A stretch of DNA of 64,000 nucleotides from Dehalococcoidia bacterium (GTDB taxonomy: Bacteria > Chloroflexota > Dehalococcoidia > E44-bin15): assembly GCA_041649635.1 (NCBI GenBank), contig JBAZMV010000007.1:12693-76692 (forward strand), written 5' to 3'. Under the pieces are notes generated by a model. It saw only the letters and a program-made list of their open reading frames with translations. It was not told the origin of the DNA and did no database searches. How positions within the stretch are numbered: the stretch's first letter is position 1; each line of letters opens with the position of its first letter. The position numbers and the translations under genes were made by a program. Of the stretch, positions 56,001 through 63,549 are shown piece after piece.

Positions 56001-58251
56001 AATTGTTGCCCCTAATGTCGGTAACGGCCTCTTATACGGCAACGCTACTACGTATGAGGTGCTCACGGCAGGCAACTGGAGTCTCAACGGATCGGGTCCG
56101 GATAATCAGGGTATTATAGAGATAACTTTCAACCTCTCCAATTGCACCAACCCTATAGGCGTAACCGAAGGAAAACTGGCAAATATCTGTTTCACGGCTA
56201 ACAGCAGCGGCACGACCAATATCTCATTTGTTCCATTATTAACCCTGACCGATTATTACGATGAAGACATACCCATGAACTGGTACAACAAATCAATAAC
56301 CGTATACGACGTCATCCCTCCTCCTATAGCAGACCTGAACTGCTCGACAATAGCAGGCAATTACTCAGCTCTCCATTTGACATGGACCGCGACCGGAATA
56401 GGCGGGGGTGAATATGACATTCGATACAGACTGAACAGTCCGGTCACTGAAGAAAACTGGGGTTATTCAACAACAGTTAGATGCATCGGAGAGCCGACCC
56501 CTCAAGCGTCACCTGCTTCCGAATCTTTCAATGTGACCGGCCTTGATCATAACACAAAATACTATTTCTCTATAAAGGTCGCCAACCCCAATTCTATGTT
56601 TTCAGACATCTCCAACACAACATCTTGCACAACCGCCCCATGGCTTCACAGTCTTAATATAAGCATTGTCCCACCTGAAGGAGGCTCAGCAGAGGGCGCT
56701 GGAGAAGAATATCTACATGGTAATGTATATGACATCAGTGCTATTCCATCCAACTGTTACCACTTTGTTAACTGGTCGGGTGACACGGACACAATCGCCA
56801 ATACCAGCGCTGCTTCTACTACCATAACCATGAACGATGACTACTCAATCACCGCAAACTTCGCTATAGATACCTTCACTCTGACTTACAACGCGGGTGC
56901 CGGCGGCTCCATCTCAGGCGATAGCCCGCAAACAGTCGACTGCGGCGAGGACGGCTCACAGGTCACCGCCGTCCCAGATGAATACTACCACTTCGTCGAT
57001 TGGAGCGACGGCGTGCTAACCGCCTCCCGTACCGATACCAACGTACAGGATAACATCACCGTTATCGCAAACTTCGCTATCGATACCTTCACTCTGACCT
57101 ATAACGCAGGCGCTGGCGGCTCTATCATCGGAATTAACCCGCAAACAGTCACCGTCGGCGAGGACGGCTCACAGGTCACCGCTACTCCGAATGCCTGCTA
57201 CCACTTCGTCGATTGGAGCGACGGCGTGCTAACCGCCTCCCGTACCGATACCAACGCACAAGATAACATCACTGTTACCGCTAACTTTGTATCAGGAGAG
57301 CCGTTCTACCTTGACATCAGTGTGAACGGCAACGGTTCCGTAACCGGCCCAGGTGAAGGCACCTTCGGCCCCTATAACTGCGATAATACCATAGACCTGC
57401 TAGCGGAACCGGAACTGGGTTACGAATTCGTCAGCTGGTCAGGAGACATTTCTGCCATAGCAAATCCCTACTCGGCGTCGACCACTATCACTATGTACGA
57501 TGACTACTCCATCACCGCCAACTTCGGACTGCCAGCCACCGGATTCTACGGCAATGCAGACCAAGACGGCATGCTATCCATCGGTGACTATTCCTCCTTA
57601 AGGCTCATGCTTTTCAATAAACAATCCTTTAATCCGGGCGGAGACGCGGACCAGGACGGTACGCTCTCTATCGGGGACTACTCACACCTCAGGCTCATGC
57701 TCTTTAATAAACAACCCATAGTGGACAAGTACGAAGTCTCATACGACTTCCTGTCCGGTGCGAGCTCCAATAAGTGGGCCAAGAGCAAAACGGTATCTTC
57801 CGTCCCCCCCGCCGACAACTATGATAACGAGTCAGGCTGGACCGATGCCATAATCCCCAATGACTACGACGACATAGCTCTCACCGACAGCGACGTGTGG
57901 ACTATAACGGGATCGCCCGGCCTCTACTCGGCGCTGCAATGCAAGTTCACCGTCGTCAACAACCCCGCGGACATCACCAGCATAGGCATCACGCTCAACG
58001 GCTCATCCAGCATCGCCGGCAGCACACTGCGCTTCTACGCCTGGAACTTCGATACCGAATCATGGACACAGATAGGCAGCGACTTCTCCATGACCACTTC
58101 TATCGCCTCCTATTCCTCATGGGCCGCATGGGGCAAGGTGTATGCAGACTATATCGACGGCAGCCAATACATGTACATCTTAGCCATCCTGAATACCGCA
58201 AACGCTAACATCAACGTAGATTACCTCAAGCTCACCGTAGCACATCCATAG
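53035..58251 (+). CDS. Secreted mosaic subtilase (S8) with propeller-like, cohesin-like, FN3, B-repeat and dockerin modules
   Basis: 1738-residue extracellular protein. A signal peptide (MARRSWTTK then a hydrophobic stretch, residues 10-27) precedes an S8 peptidase with Asp184 (GVLDMGF), His218 (SEHGTACAE) and Ser490 (CGTSAAAPHVAG), all three catalytic residues present. Residues about 680-946 hold seven WG-x-SSSDIFAVG-type repeats, consistent with a seven-bladed beta-propeller. Then come a cohesin-like domain (948-1094), an FN3-like domain (to about 1200), four B-repeat domains (1205-1501; the middle two nearly identical), a dockerin with two calcium loops (NADQDGMLSIGD and DADQDGTLSIGD, 1503-1562) and a 175-residue C-terminal domain. 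There is no clear ribosome binding site. Having cohesin-like and dockerin modules in one chain suggests self- or mutual assembly on the cell surface. Confidence 0.85.
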   Translation: MARRSWTTKLSLLLMMAVILSLIIQVSIQHVSTQADSPEVTGINLPPVVSAKHSNPKMDSALSQLVEAAGQGKAAHFAQQHGLYIESNKVRVILESKPDKIQDAILAAQAVGGNLETSYRNLIQVRVPITALNDIAKSPYIDFVQSPLTPTITETTIESMGLINATAWNGAGYDGTGISIGVLDMGFKNYSTLLGTDLPSSIADTWWSPTIGYNESEHGTACAEVIHDIAPNASLYFATCNTSVEWGNAIDWFISKDVDIISCSLIWLNGGPGDGTGTICDAVSDAADNGILWVNSAGNYAEGHWMGEWSDPDSSRMHNFSVNDESNAINVDLDLSSTIRLGLRWNDSWDTSSNDYDLILYNSSLSIVASSERPQDGSSWPPIEEISYTATYSGTYHIGIYNYSADGTSELHLFSFNQDLQYQNPEYSILQPADSPDAMTVGAVRWSTPNAIESWSSQGPTMDNRIKPDIVAPDCINTASYGAGGFCGTSAAAPHVAGAAALVKQMYPLYTYTDLQSHLEFSAVELGDAGKDNVFGSGRLYLDETPPNPDTTIDPILDCVKELSAISGSASCEYGTISNVDLQINRSDDSYFWNGSDWQEGEIWIDTTPVDGTFDEASELWRINSASLPVWTTGNIYYIAARAIDNESNYDLTPALESFTIGDIGWETMEIDIGDDLIGIWGNSSSDIFVIGGNNDNTNVFAHYDGTEWDVTGNTSGYSLRDIWGSSSSDIFAVGTLGTILHYNGSSWSSMESNTLDDLWSVWGDSSTDVYAVGANGTILNYDGFSWTNMTSTTNDTLQCIWGSNSSNIYAVGYTSTSKGTILHYNGSWNHMSIGDVPPLAGVWGFDPSDIFAAGYAGTLLHYNGASWSSMNSGTANTLGPLWCITGSNVFTGGVGGTIIYYRDLNWIPSYSGTTNTINAIWGNVRDVYAVGDKGTILHYNAYPDRSVYLSGPQSVTVGQSFNMTVGISRIPDLYTGRFSMEYDPDIIRIVAPNVGNGLLYGNATTYEVLTAGNWSLNGSGPDNQGIIEITFNLSNCTNPIGVTEGKLANICFTANSSGTTNISFVPLLTLTDYYDEDIPMNWYNKSITVYDVIPPPIADLNCSTIAGNYSALHLTWTATGIGGGEYDIRYRLNSPVTEENWGYSTTVRCIGEPTPQASPASESFNVTGLDHNTKYYFSIKVANPNSMFSDISNTTSCTTAPWLHSLNISIVPPEGGSAEGAGEEYLHGNVYDISAIPSNCYHFVNWSGDTDTIANTSAASTTITMNDDYSITANFAIDTFTLTYNAGAGGSISGDSPQTVDCGEDGSQVTAVPDEYYHFVDWSDGVLTASRTDTNVQDNITVIANFAIDTFTLTYNAGAGGSIIGINPQTVTVGEDGSQVTATPNACYHFVDWSDGVLTASRTDTNAQDNITVTANFVSGEPFYLDISVNGNGSVTGPGEGTFGPYNCDNTIDLLAEPELGYEFVSWSGDISAIANPYSASTTITMYDDYSITANFGLPATGFYGNADQDGMLSIGDYSSLRLMLFNKQSFNPGGDADQDGTLSIGDYSHLRLMLFNKQPIVDKYEVSYDFLSGASSNKWAKSKTVSSVPPADNYDNESGWTDAIIPNDYDDIALTDSDVWTITGSPGLYSALQCKFTVVNNPADITSIGITLNGSSSIAGSTLRFYAWNFDTESWTQIGSDFSMTTSIASYSSWAAWGKVYADYIDGSQYMYILAILNTANANINVDYLKLTVAHP
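56869..57294 (+). repeat. Tandem 213-bp in-gene repeat (two units)
   Basis: Units at 56869-57081 and 57082-57294 encode two 71-residue B-repeats. A 59-base stretch is identical between them (56985-57043 and 57198-57256), longer than expected from protein conservation alone, so the duplication is recent or maintained by recombination. Confidence 0.8.
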
Positions 58252-58336
58252 ATACCCGTAGTCGATTAAGATTATTCAGCAAGATAATCTAAATCTCACA
58301 GTTAAGCATAAGCTTGGAGGAATCGCCAAAAAAGTC

Positions 58337-58411
58337 TGGAGCGGGTGATGGGATTCGAACCCACGACTCTTTGCTTGGGAAGCAAATACTCTACCACTGA
58401 GTTACACCCGC
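58337..58411 (-). tRNA. tRNA-Gly(CCC)
   Basis: Minus-strand cloverleaf from 58411 to 58337: acceptor GCGGGTG paired with CACCCGC, D arm AACTCAGTGGTAGAGT, anticodon loop TTCCCAA (anticodon CCC) on stem TTTGC/GCAAA, T arm GTGGGTTCGAATCCCAT, and encoded CCA. An integrase gene begins 48 bases beyond its 5' end. Confidence 0.95.
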
Positions 58412-58459
58412 GAAATTCGTATCTATTCTAGCCCGCAAAACCCTATCTGTAAAGAGAGG

Positions 58460-59482
58460 GTGCTTGCTTCGTCAAATTCCGGCACCGACATCGCCGGCCT
58501 GCTTGAAGGTTACCGGCTGTGCGCCGCCACCGAAGGGAAAAGCCCTAACTCCACGGCAATCGTTATCAACAGTATGAGATACCTCAACGACTTCCTCAGT
58601 TGCAGCGGCCTGAGCACCGACGTGACCGTAATAGGCACGCGGGAAATCAGGGCCTTCATCCTCTACCTGCAGCAGAAGGTATGCTTGAGCCATCACCCCT
58701 ATAGCAAGCCGCAGCAGAGGGGTCTCTCCGGACATACCGTGAATACCTACATGAGGTCCATCCGGGCCTTCTGGTCCTGGCTCGTCGAGGAAGAGATCAT
58801 CGAGCAAAATCCCTTCTCAAAACTTAAAATACCGAAGCCGCCCAGGAAGATCATAGCCACCTTCTCCCCGCACCAAATCGATTCCCTGTTAAGCGCCATG
58901 AACGGCTCGGCGGAGGGCTATCGCAATACGGTCATCGTCCTTACCTTGCTAGATACCGGCCTGCGCATAAACGAGCTGATAAATCTGAAAATTGGAAACG
59001 TCTGTATTGAAGAAGGGCTGGTCAAGGTCCTGGGCAAGGGCAATAAGGAGAGGCTGGTACCCATCGGTAAGCAGATTCGCAAACTGCTATGGCGCTACAT
59101 CCATCAATATCGCCCCGAACCGGTTCTGCCTAAAATAGATAACCTATTTCTGACCCAGGACGGCAGGCCGCTGACCAAGAACCGCGTGGGTACTACAATG
59201 AAACGCTACGGCGTCATAGCCGGGCTTAGCGGCGTCAGATGCTCCCCTCACACTTTGAGACATACCTTTGCCATTAATTTTCTTAGAAACGACGGCGATG
59301 TTTTCAGCCTGCAGAAGATATTGGGGCACTCATCACTTGAGATGACCAGGCGCTATTGCGAGTTGGCTAATGTGGATATTAAGAAGGCTCATGCTACGGC
59401 CAGCCCCGTGGATAATCTCGCGATGGAAAGGAAACTGGCTGTAGCCCGCGCTGCCAGGGACAGTAAAACTAAAAAGCGTTGA
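58460..59482 (+). CDS. Tyrosine recombinase/integrase 1
   Basis: 340-residue XerC/D-like recombinase. The N-terminal SAM-like core-binding domain contains HTVNTYMRSIRAFWSWLVEE. The catalytic domain has the first Arg in LLDTGLRINEL, HTLRH, GHSS and the nucleophile Tyr in TRRYCEL: a complete R-H-R-H-Y set. The start is GTG 58460 with GAGAG just upstream. It lies next to tRNA-Gly, a common island target. It is paralogous to integrase 2 at 60770-61831. Confidence 0.9.
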   Translation: MLASSNSGTDIAGLLEGYRLCAATEGKSPNSTAIVINSMRYLNDFLSCSGLSTDVTVIGTREIRAFILYLQQKVCLSHHPYSKPQQRGLSGHTVNTYMRSIRAFWSWLVEEEIIEQNPFSKLKIPKPPRKIIATFSPHQIDSLLSAMNGSAEGYRNTVIVLTLLDTGLRINELINLKIGNVCIEEGLVKVLGKGNKERLVPIGKQIRKLLWRYIHQYRPEPVLPKIDNLFLTQDGRPLTKNRVGTTMKRYGVIAGLSGVRCSPHTLRHTFAINFLRNDGDVFSLQKILGHSSLEMTRRYCELANVDIKKAHATASPVDNLAMERKLAVARAARDSKTKKR

Positions 59483-59484
59483 GA

Positions 59485-60561
59485 TTAGCTGCCGTCGGCG
59501 GCTTCTTCGATGATTGAAGATAGTGCCGTTATATACGGTACTGCGTCTTTTCGCACCTTTCGTGCCCCGGCGACTATTTTGCCAATGCGTTCATCGTTGG
59601 CATATCGGGCGGCTAGGGAGACAGTAGCTTCCCTGCACTTCTCCATTTCGTCCAAAGAGCCCATGGCGAGATGATAGTTATGAGCATCTGCAGGCACAAG
59701 CCAGCAGTTGCCGGATTGTTCTTGAAGAATCTCCAGGTTCGGTTGCTTCTCGGAAGCGAAGTTGTCCACAGCAAATTCATAGATATACTTGGAAACGTTG
59801 TCCAGATAGCTTTCCCTTATTGCGGGGGGAGTGCCCGAGAGCCCACCCGTTTCACCTGCACCCCAAGTGCTGACATTAAAACTGAGAACTGCCCCTGGAG
59901 GGTTGTCCAAGAGCAAATTCGTTTCATCCTTGGCCTTGCTTCGGATTTCCGCCGCCAGAGCGCAACACATATAAACAAGTCTATCAAGCGATTTTCGCCA
60001 CCGGTCATAGTATCCAAACTCCGAAAAGGAGGCTTTCATTCTGGCCATAAAAAGCGGATGGAGATGATCCATTTCTACCGATAGTTTTACCACCAGTTCG
60101 CCCCGATCCATCCAGAGCTTTAGCCCAGCCTCAGAGGTCTGTGGGGGATAACCGGTATCGGGAAGTCCCCAAATAGACCAGTCCTTTGCGCTGATATTGG
60201 AAATGCTGCTATGAAGCTGGATAGCTAAATCCTTGATTTCTTGAAATCTTGGCCGTATAAGATGGTCCTGTCGGTAGTGTCGAAGAATAACACCCGGCGT
60301 AATTCGCTCCACCTTCTGCAGAAGCCCTTTATGCACTTCATCAGAAGTAATAATGTCTAAACTTATTACTTCTTTGATAGCCGCCTCACTACACACCTCA
60401 ACCGCCATCGAGTAGGATATCTCTGTACTAAACCATTTCTCCACCTCACCTACTCTCGACTTGGCACAATGCATTATGCTTGATACATCATCCTGAGAGC
60501 AACCCGCTCTACGTAATACCAAGATCGCTAGACACTTATCGATGTTAGATGGGGCTTCCAC
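59485..60561 (-). CDS. Unknown protein between two recombinases, 358 aa
   Basis: Not recognised. The N-terminal 50 residues (ILVLRRAGCSQDDVSSIM, then KSRVGEVEKWF) read like a helix-turn-helix similar to those of resolvase- or terminase-like DNA-binding proteins. The rest is mainly helical, with a conserved-looking Trp-rich centre (AKDWSIWGLPDTGYPP) and no membrane segment. No ATP-binding motif is seen. It converges with integrase 1, their ends separated by two bases, and is divergent from integrase 2, so it looks like cargo or a regulator of the element. Confidence 0.65.
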   Translation of the reverse strand: MEAPSNIDKCLAILVLRRAGCSQDDVSSIMHCAKSRVGEVEKWFSTEISYSMAVEVCSEAAIKEVISLDIITSDEVHKGLLQKVERITPGVILRHYRQDHLIRPRFQEIKDLAIQLHSSISNISAKDWSIWGLPDTGYPPQTSEAGLKLWMDRGELVVKLSVEMDHLHPLFMARMKASFSEFGYYDRWRKSLDRLVYMCCALAAEIRSKAKDETNLLLDNPPGAVLSFNVSTWGAGETGGLSGTPPAIRESYLDNVSKYIYEFAVDNFASEKQPNLEILQEQSGNCWLVPADAHNYHLAMGSLDEMEKCREATVSLAARYANDERIGKIVAGARKVRKDAVPYITALSSIIEEAADGS

Positions 60562-60769
60562 AAAAACTTCCTTCTGAAAACTAAACAGAACCGGTAAAAA
60601 CTGCCACTATTGCAAATCTGTTTTATTCTAATAACAATCGTTTCTTTTGTCCAATAAGTGAGAATATAGGAGATATAGATAGCAAAGAAAACCGGGGCGA
60701 TTAAGATTCCATTCCCGCCTCAGATTAATAATCGGAAGGCTCTGAACAGTAAGACGGACGGTACAGCTA

Positions 60770-61831
60770 ATGACACTAGAACATGAAATAAATGATTTCC
60801 TAGAACAAGCCCTCGACAAGTCTGCTGCAACCGAGTTGAGCAAGCTCATTGAGGGTTACAAACTATGCGCTCGTAGTGAGGGAATCAGCGAAAACACAAT
60901 CATGCTTACCGAAAGAGCTGTGAGCTATTTCAAAAATTTTCTGACGGGCTCCGGGTTGCCCACTAACGTGGAATCAATTGGTACGAGCGAAATCCGCAGC
61001 TTCATCTTACACTTGAAGGAGGTTCAGCGTTTTCAGTCGCACCCATTCATCAAAAGTCACGACAGGAAACTCACAGGACATACAATTAATTGTTATCTTC
61101 GTAGCATCAGCGCCTTTTGGAGTTGGCTATTCAGGGAAGGATTCTTAGAGGTCAACCCGTTCGCCAGAATAAAAATACCTAAAGCACCTACGAAGGTTAT
61201 AACCCCATTTACCGAAGACCAAATCCAAAGTTTGCTTCAAGCACTGGACACCTCCGTTATATCCGGTCTCAGGGCCTATGCAATAATTTTAACATTTCTG
61301 GACACAGGGATGCGATTGAGTGAGTTGATCGGCTTAAAAAAAGATAACGTCGATCTCAGAAATAAGATGCTCAAGGTCTTCGGTAAGGGAGCTAAAGAGC
61401 GCCGGATTCCGATGGGGAAAAGGCTGCTGGCGGCCTTGTGGAAGTATCAGCTGCATCGGCCGCAACCGGCGACGGGATCAATTGACAACTTTTTCCTCAC
61501 GCAAGACGGTTGGCCGCTCACAAAAAACAGAGTGGAAACGATCATCAAAGATCTAGGTACAAAGGCAGGGTTACAAGGCGTGCGGTGTTCACCTCACACC
61601 TTCCGGCATACCTTCTGCATCGAGTTTCTGCGAAACGGCGCCAATCTTTTCAGCCTACAGCAAATGACAGGACACTCATCCCTAGAGGTTTTACGCGGAT
61701 ACGTAGCTTTAGCTGAGTCTGATGTCAAAATTGCTCACCAGAAGTTCTCCCCGGCCGATAACCTGAACTTAAAAATGCCTTGCTTAAGGAAAAATAAACA
61801 CGGGAAAAAAGCTATGGAGAGGGATACATGA
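60770..61831 (+). CDS. Tyrosine recombinase/integrase 2
   Basis: 353-residue tyrosine recombinase homologous to integrase 1 over its full length (GHTINCYLRSISAFWSWLF; FLDTGMRLSELI; HTFRHTF; GHSSLEVLRGYVAL), with R-H-R-H-Y catalytic residues intact. No strong ribosome binding site precedes ATG 60770. The C-terminal tail is basic. Followed by a small gene and a third recombinase on the same strand. Confidence 0.88.
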   Translation: MTLEHEINDFLEQALDKSAATELSKLIEGYKLCARSEGISENTIMLTERAVSYFKNFLTGSGLPTNVESIGTSEIRSFILHLKEVQRFQSHPFIKSHDRKLTGHTINCYLRSISAFWSWLFREGFLEVNPFARIKIPKAPTKVITPFTEDQIQSLLQALDTSVISGLRAYAIILTFLDTGMRLSELIGLKKDNVDLRNKMLKVFGKGAKERRIPMGKRLLAALWKYQLHRPQPATGSIDNFFLTQDGWPLTKNRVETIIKDLGTKAGLQGVRCSPHTFRHTFCIEFLRNGANLFSLQQMTGHSSLEVLRGYVALAESDVKIAHQKFSPADNLNLKMPCLRKNKHGKKAMERDT

Positions 61832-61906
61832 AAGCTAAAGCGATTTATGCAGTTCAGTATAAATGTGCTCTATACGGCAGAACACTTATGTCAAGAAGTG
61901 AAGCCA

Positions 61907-62098
61907 ATGGCTGAGAGTCTTGAGCGAAACGAAGGATTGCGAATCTTGGCTCGAATTATCGCTAAGGCATACCTCGCTGACAACAAGCGTAGTGTCCGAG
62001 GGTCCAAAACACGTGAGGAAGGCAAGAAAGATGAAAGCATATCTCGAACCAACAGAAATAAGTCTACTGGAAAACGCCGCAGAAAACCTTCGCGATAG
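61907..62098 (+). CDS. Small basic protein, 63 aa, overlapping recombinase 3
   Basis: Starts MAESLERNEGLRILARIIAKAYL, an amphipathic helix (shown as two parts: MAESLERNEG and LRILARIIAKAYL), followed by a strongly basic, Ser/Arg/Lys-rich tail ending KRRRKPSR. It overlaps the start of recombinase 3 in another frame by about 68 bases. Similar short proteins with a GLRxLARIIA helix occur, as far as I recall, next to integrases; it could be a recombination directionality factor. The overlap makes it a moderate call. Confidence 0.45.
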   Translation: MAESLERNEGLRILARIIAKAYLADNKRSVRGSKTREEGKKDESISRTNRNKSTGKRRRKPSR

Positions 62099-62726
62099 AT
62101 TGCTGGTTCATATTCTGTTCCATCTAGGCTGCCGTATCTCGGAAGCCCTGGCGCTGACCGTGGATGATGTAGACCTCGAACATGGCCGAGTCACCATCAA
62201 GCATCTTAAATTTCGTATCAAGATATCATGCCCCCAATGCAATGCCAGGCTGGGCAAGGCTCATACCTTTTGCCCGAAGTGCGGCGATAAAGTGGAACAG
62301 ACTGTAGCCAGGGAGCAAGAACACCGCCGCGTACGCACCTTGCCGCTCGATAATGGCACCCTGGCATTGCTTAAAGACTACATCGAGCGCGGCGGCCCAG
62401 TAACCAGAGACGCTAAGCAGGTGATCTTCGGCATCAACCGCCATCGCGCCTGGCAGATCGTCAGCGACTGCGCCTCCCGAGCCGGCCTCGGAGGTCTGGA
62501 GAACCCGATCACCGGCAGGAAGTGCGGCATCAGCCCGCACAGGCTGCGCGACGCGTTCGCCGTCCACGCCATGAAGCACAATGACTCCGGCGACGGTCTC
62601 AGGATGTTACAGGAGCACCTGGGGCATGCCAGCTTCGACACAACCGCCAGATACAGGAAGATCGCCGGCGAGGAACACCGCGACTGGTACCAGGGGCTCT
62701 GGGAGAAGGGGGAAGGAAGTGCCTGA
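62031..62726 (+). CDS. Tyrosine recombinase 3 (catalytic domain with inserted zinc ribbon)
   Basis: 231-residue tyrosine recombinase that has essentially only the catalytic domain. The first Arg is Arg35 (GCRISEALAL), then SPHRLRDAFAVH, GHASFDTTARYRKI give H-R-H-Y. A zinc ribbon with Cys67, Cys70, Cys81 and Cys84 (CPQC and CPKC) is inserted between beta strands following the first Arg, an unusual position. The N-terminal DNA-binding domain of integrases 1 and 2 is absent. ATG 62031 is preferred; an in-frame ATG at 61920 would add 37 residues and overlap the small basic gene. Confidence 0.82.
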   Translation: MKAYLEPTEISLLENAAENLRDRLLVHILFHLGCRISEALALTVDDVDLEHGRVTIKHLKFRIKISCPQCNARLGKAHTFCPKCGDKVEQTVAREQEHRRVRTLPLDNGTLALLKDYIERGGPVTRDAKQVIFGINRHRAWQIVSDCASRAGLGGLENPITGRKCGISPHRLRDAFAVHAMKHNDSGDGLRMLQEHLGHASFDTTARYRKIAGEEHRDWYQGLWEKGEGSA

Positions 62727-63231
62727 GGCACTTAGGCCGAAGAGAGGCGGTTTCTTGCGACCCTTCGGCTGCGGCTGGTTCATCAGGGAGTTCCTATCGG
62801 GGAACGGTCCCTACGGCGCTCCTTCTATCAACCCTGATATAGGCGCTCCGCAATCCGAGATATTCTACCGCTACAAGAACGCCCTCATGCAGGCCACAGC
62901 AATGGATAGAGCCACAAAGGAAGAGGAACGTCTAGCCGGGCGCGATAAGCGCCGCATAAGCCCGGAGAGAATCGGAGAGCTAACCGAGCGGCACCTATCA
63001 CGTCTCCCATATAAAACAAGCAGTTGCAACTATCACTCGTTTGTTGTCTACTTCTCCAACCTGCAGAGGCTGGGCTGGGTCGAGTTCACCGGCAGGGAGG
63101 AGCCCTCCGCCTTTCAGGAGCACTGCCCCTCCGGCCCTCCCCGCAGGTACTTCCGTTTAACAACAGCGGGCAGGCAGGCCGCCGACGCTGCCTGGAAAAG
63201 CCCCCACGCTGCCCTCTACGGCGGCGCTTAG
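62719..63231 (+). CDS. Putative wHTH-like protein of the element, 170 aa
   Basis: Start GTG 62719 overlaps the stop of recombinase 3 by 8 bases and has GGGGGAAGGAA upstream, indicating coupling. The N-terminal half (FLRPFGCGWFIREFLS, SGNGPYGAPSINPD) is not recognised; the C-terminal half (YHSFVVYFSNLQRLGWVE, RRYFRLTTAGRQAA) reads like a winged-helix domain, as in many element-encoded regulators. Unknown role, probably DNA binding. Confidence 0.6.
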   Translation: MPEALRPKRGGFLRPFGCGWFIREFLSGNGPYGAPSINPDIGAPQSEIFYRYKNALMQATAMDRATKEEERLAGRDKRRISPERIGELTERHLSRLPYKTSSCNYHSFVVYFSNLQRLGWVEFTGREEPSAFQEHCPSGPPRRYFRLTTAGRQAADAAWKSPHAALYGGA

Positions 63232-63549
63232 CCCTCAACCGCAGATAACCTCACAAGCAAGCCTATCAGCCCCTTTCCCGTGTAAATTTACGTATTGAAC
63301 GTTTCGCCCCGCAAATTGTGCAATCGTCAAACGGGTGGCATTGTCGCCGTTCATGTAAATATAGGTTCATTTTGTGAGTGAACGAAAGGACATTTCGTGC
63401 AATGCTGTAATTGTAAAAAACGCACCTTAACAAACGAATGATGGAGCTTTGACCAGGGCGCTTGCCCTCAAACGGGCGAGGCATATAGAAAGCCCCAGCC
63501 AGGGATTAGCTAGCTGGGGAAGCCTAGCCTCGCCCCGAAAGGAGCGAGT
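63232..63549. other. Non-coding region with structured leader
   Basis: 318 bases between the wHTH-like gene and the last gene. No gene is called. The right half folds as three hairpins (entry at 63455-63535). The left half is more AT-rich and has CGTTCA/TGAACG arms (63348-63353, 63379-63384) that could be an operator. Confidence 0.5.
63455..63535 (+). ncRNA. Structured 5' leader (three hairpins), class unknown
   Basis: AGGGC-GCTT-GCCCT (63455-63468) is followed by an outer 9-bp stem GGGCGAGGC (63474-63482) with GCCTCGCCC (63527-63535). Inside it a 7-bp stem CCCCAGC (63493-63499) pairs with GCTGGGG (63513-63519) around an AT-containing loop. The ribosome binding site AAAGGAG and the ATG at 63550 follow directly. 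I could not match it to a riboswitch or ribozyme class I know. Confidence 0.45.

Noticed and set aside
56869..57294. Intergenic or mobile tandem repeat
   Set aside because: It is in frame inside the subtilase gene and encodes B-repeat domains.
58337..62726. Canonical recombinase-in-trio (RIT) element
   Set aside because: The three recombinases are not contiguous in one operon, and flanking inverted repeats were not seen.
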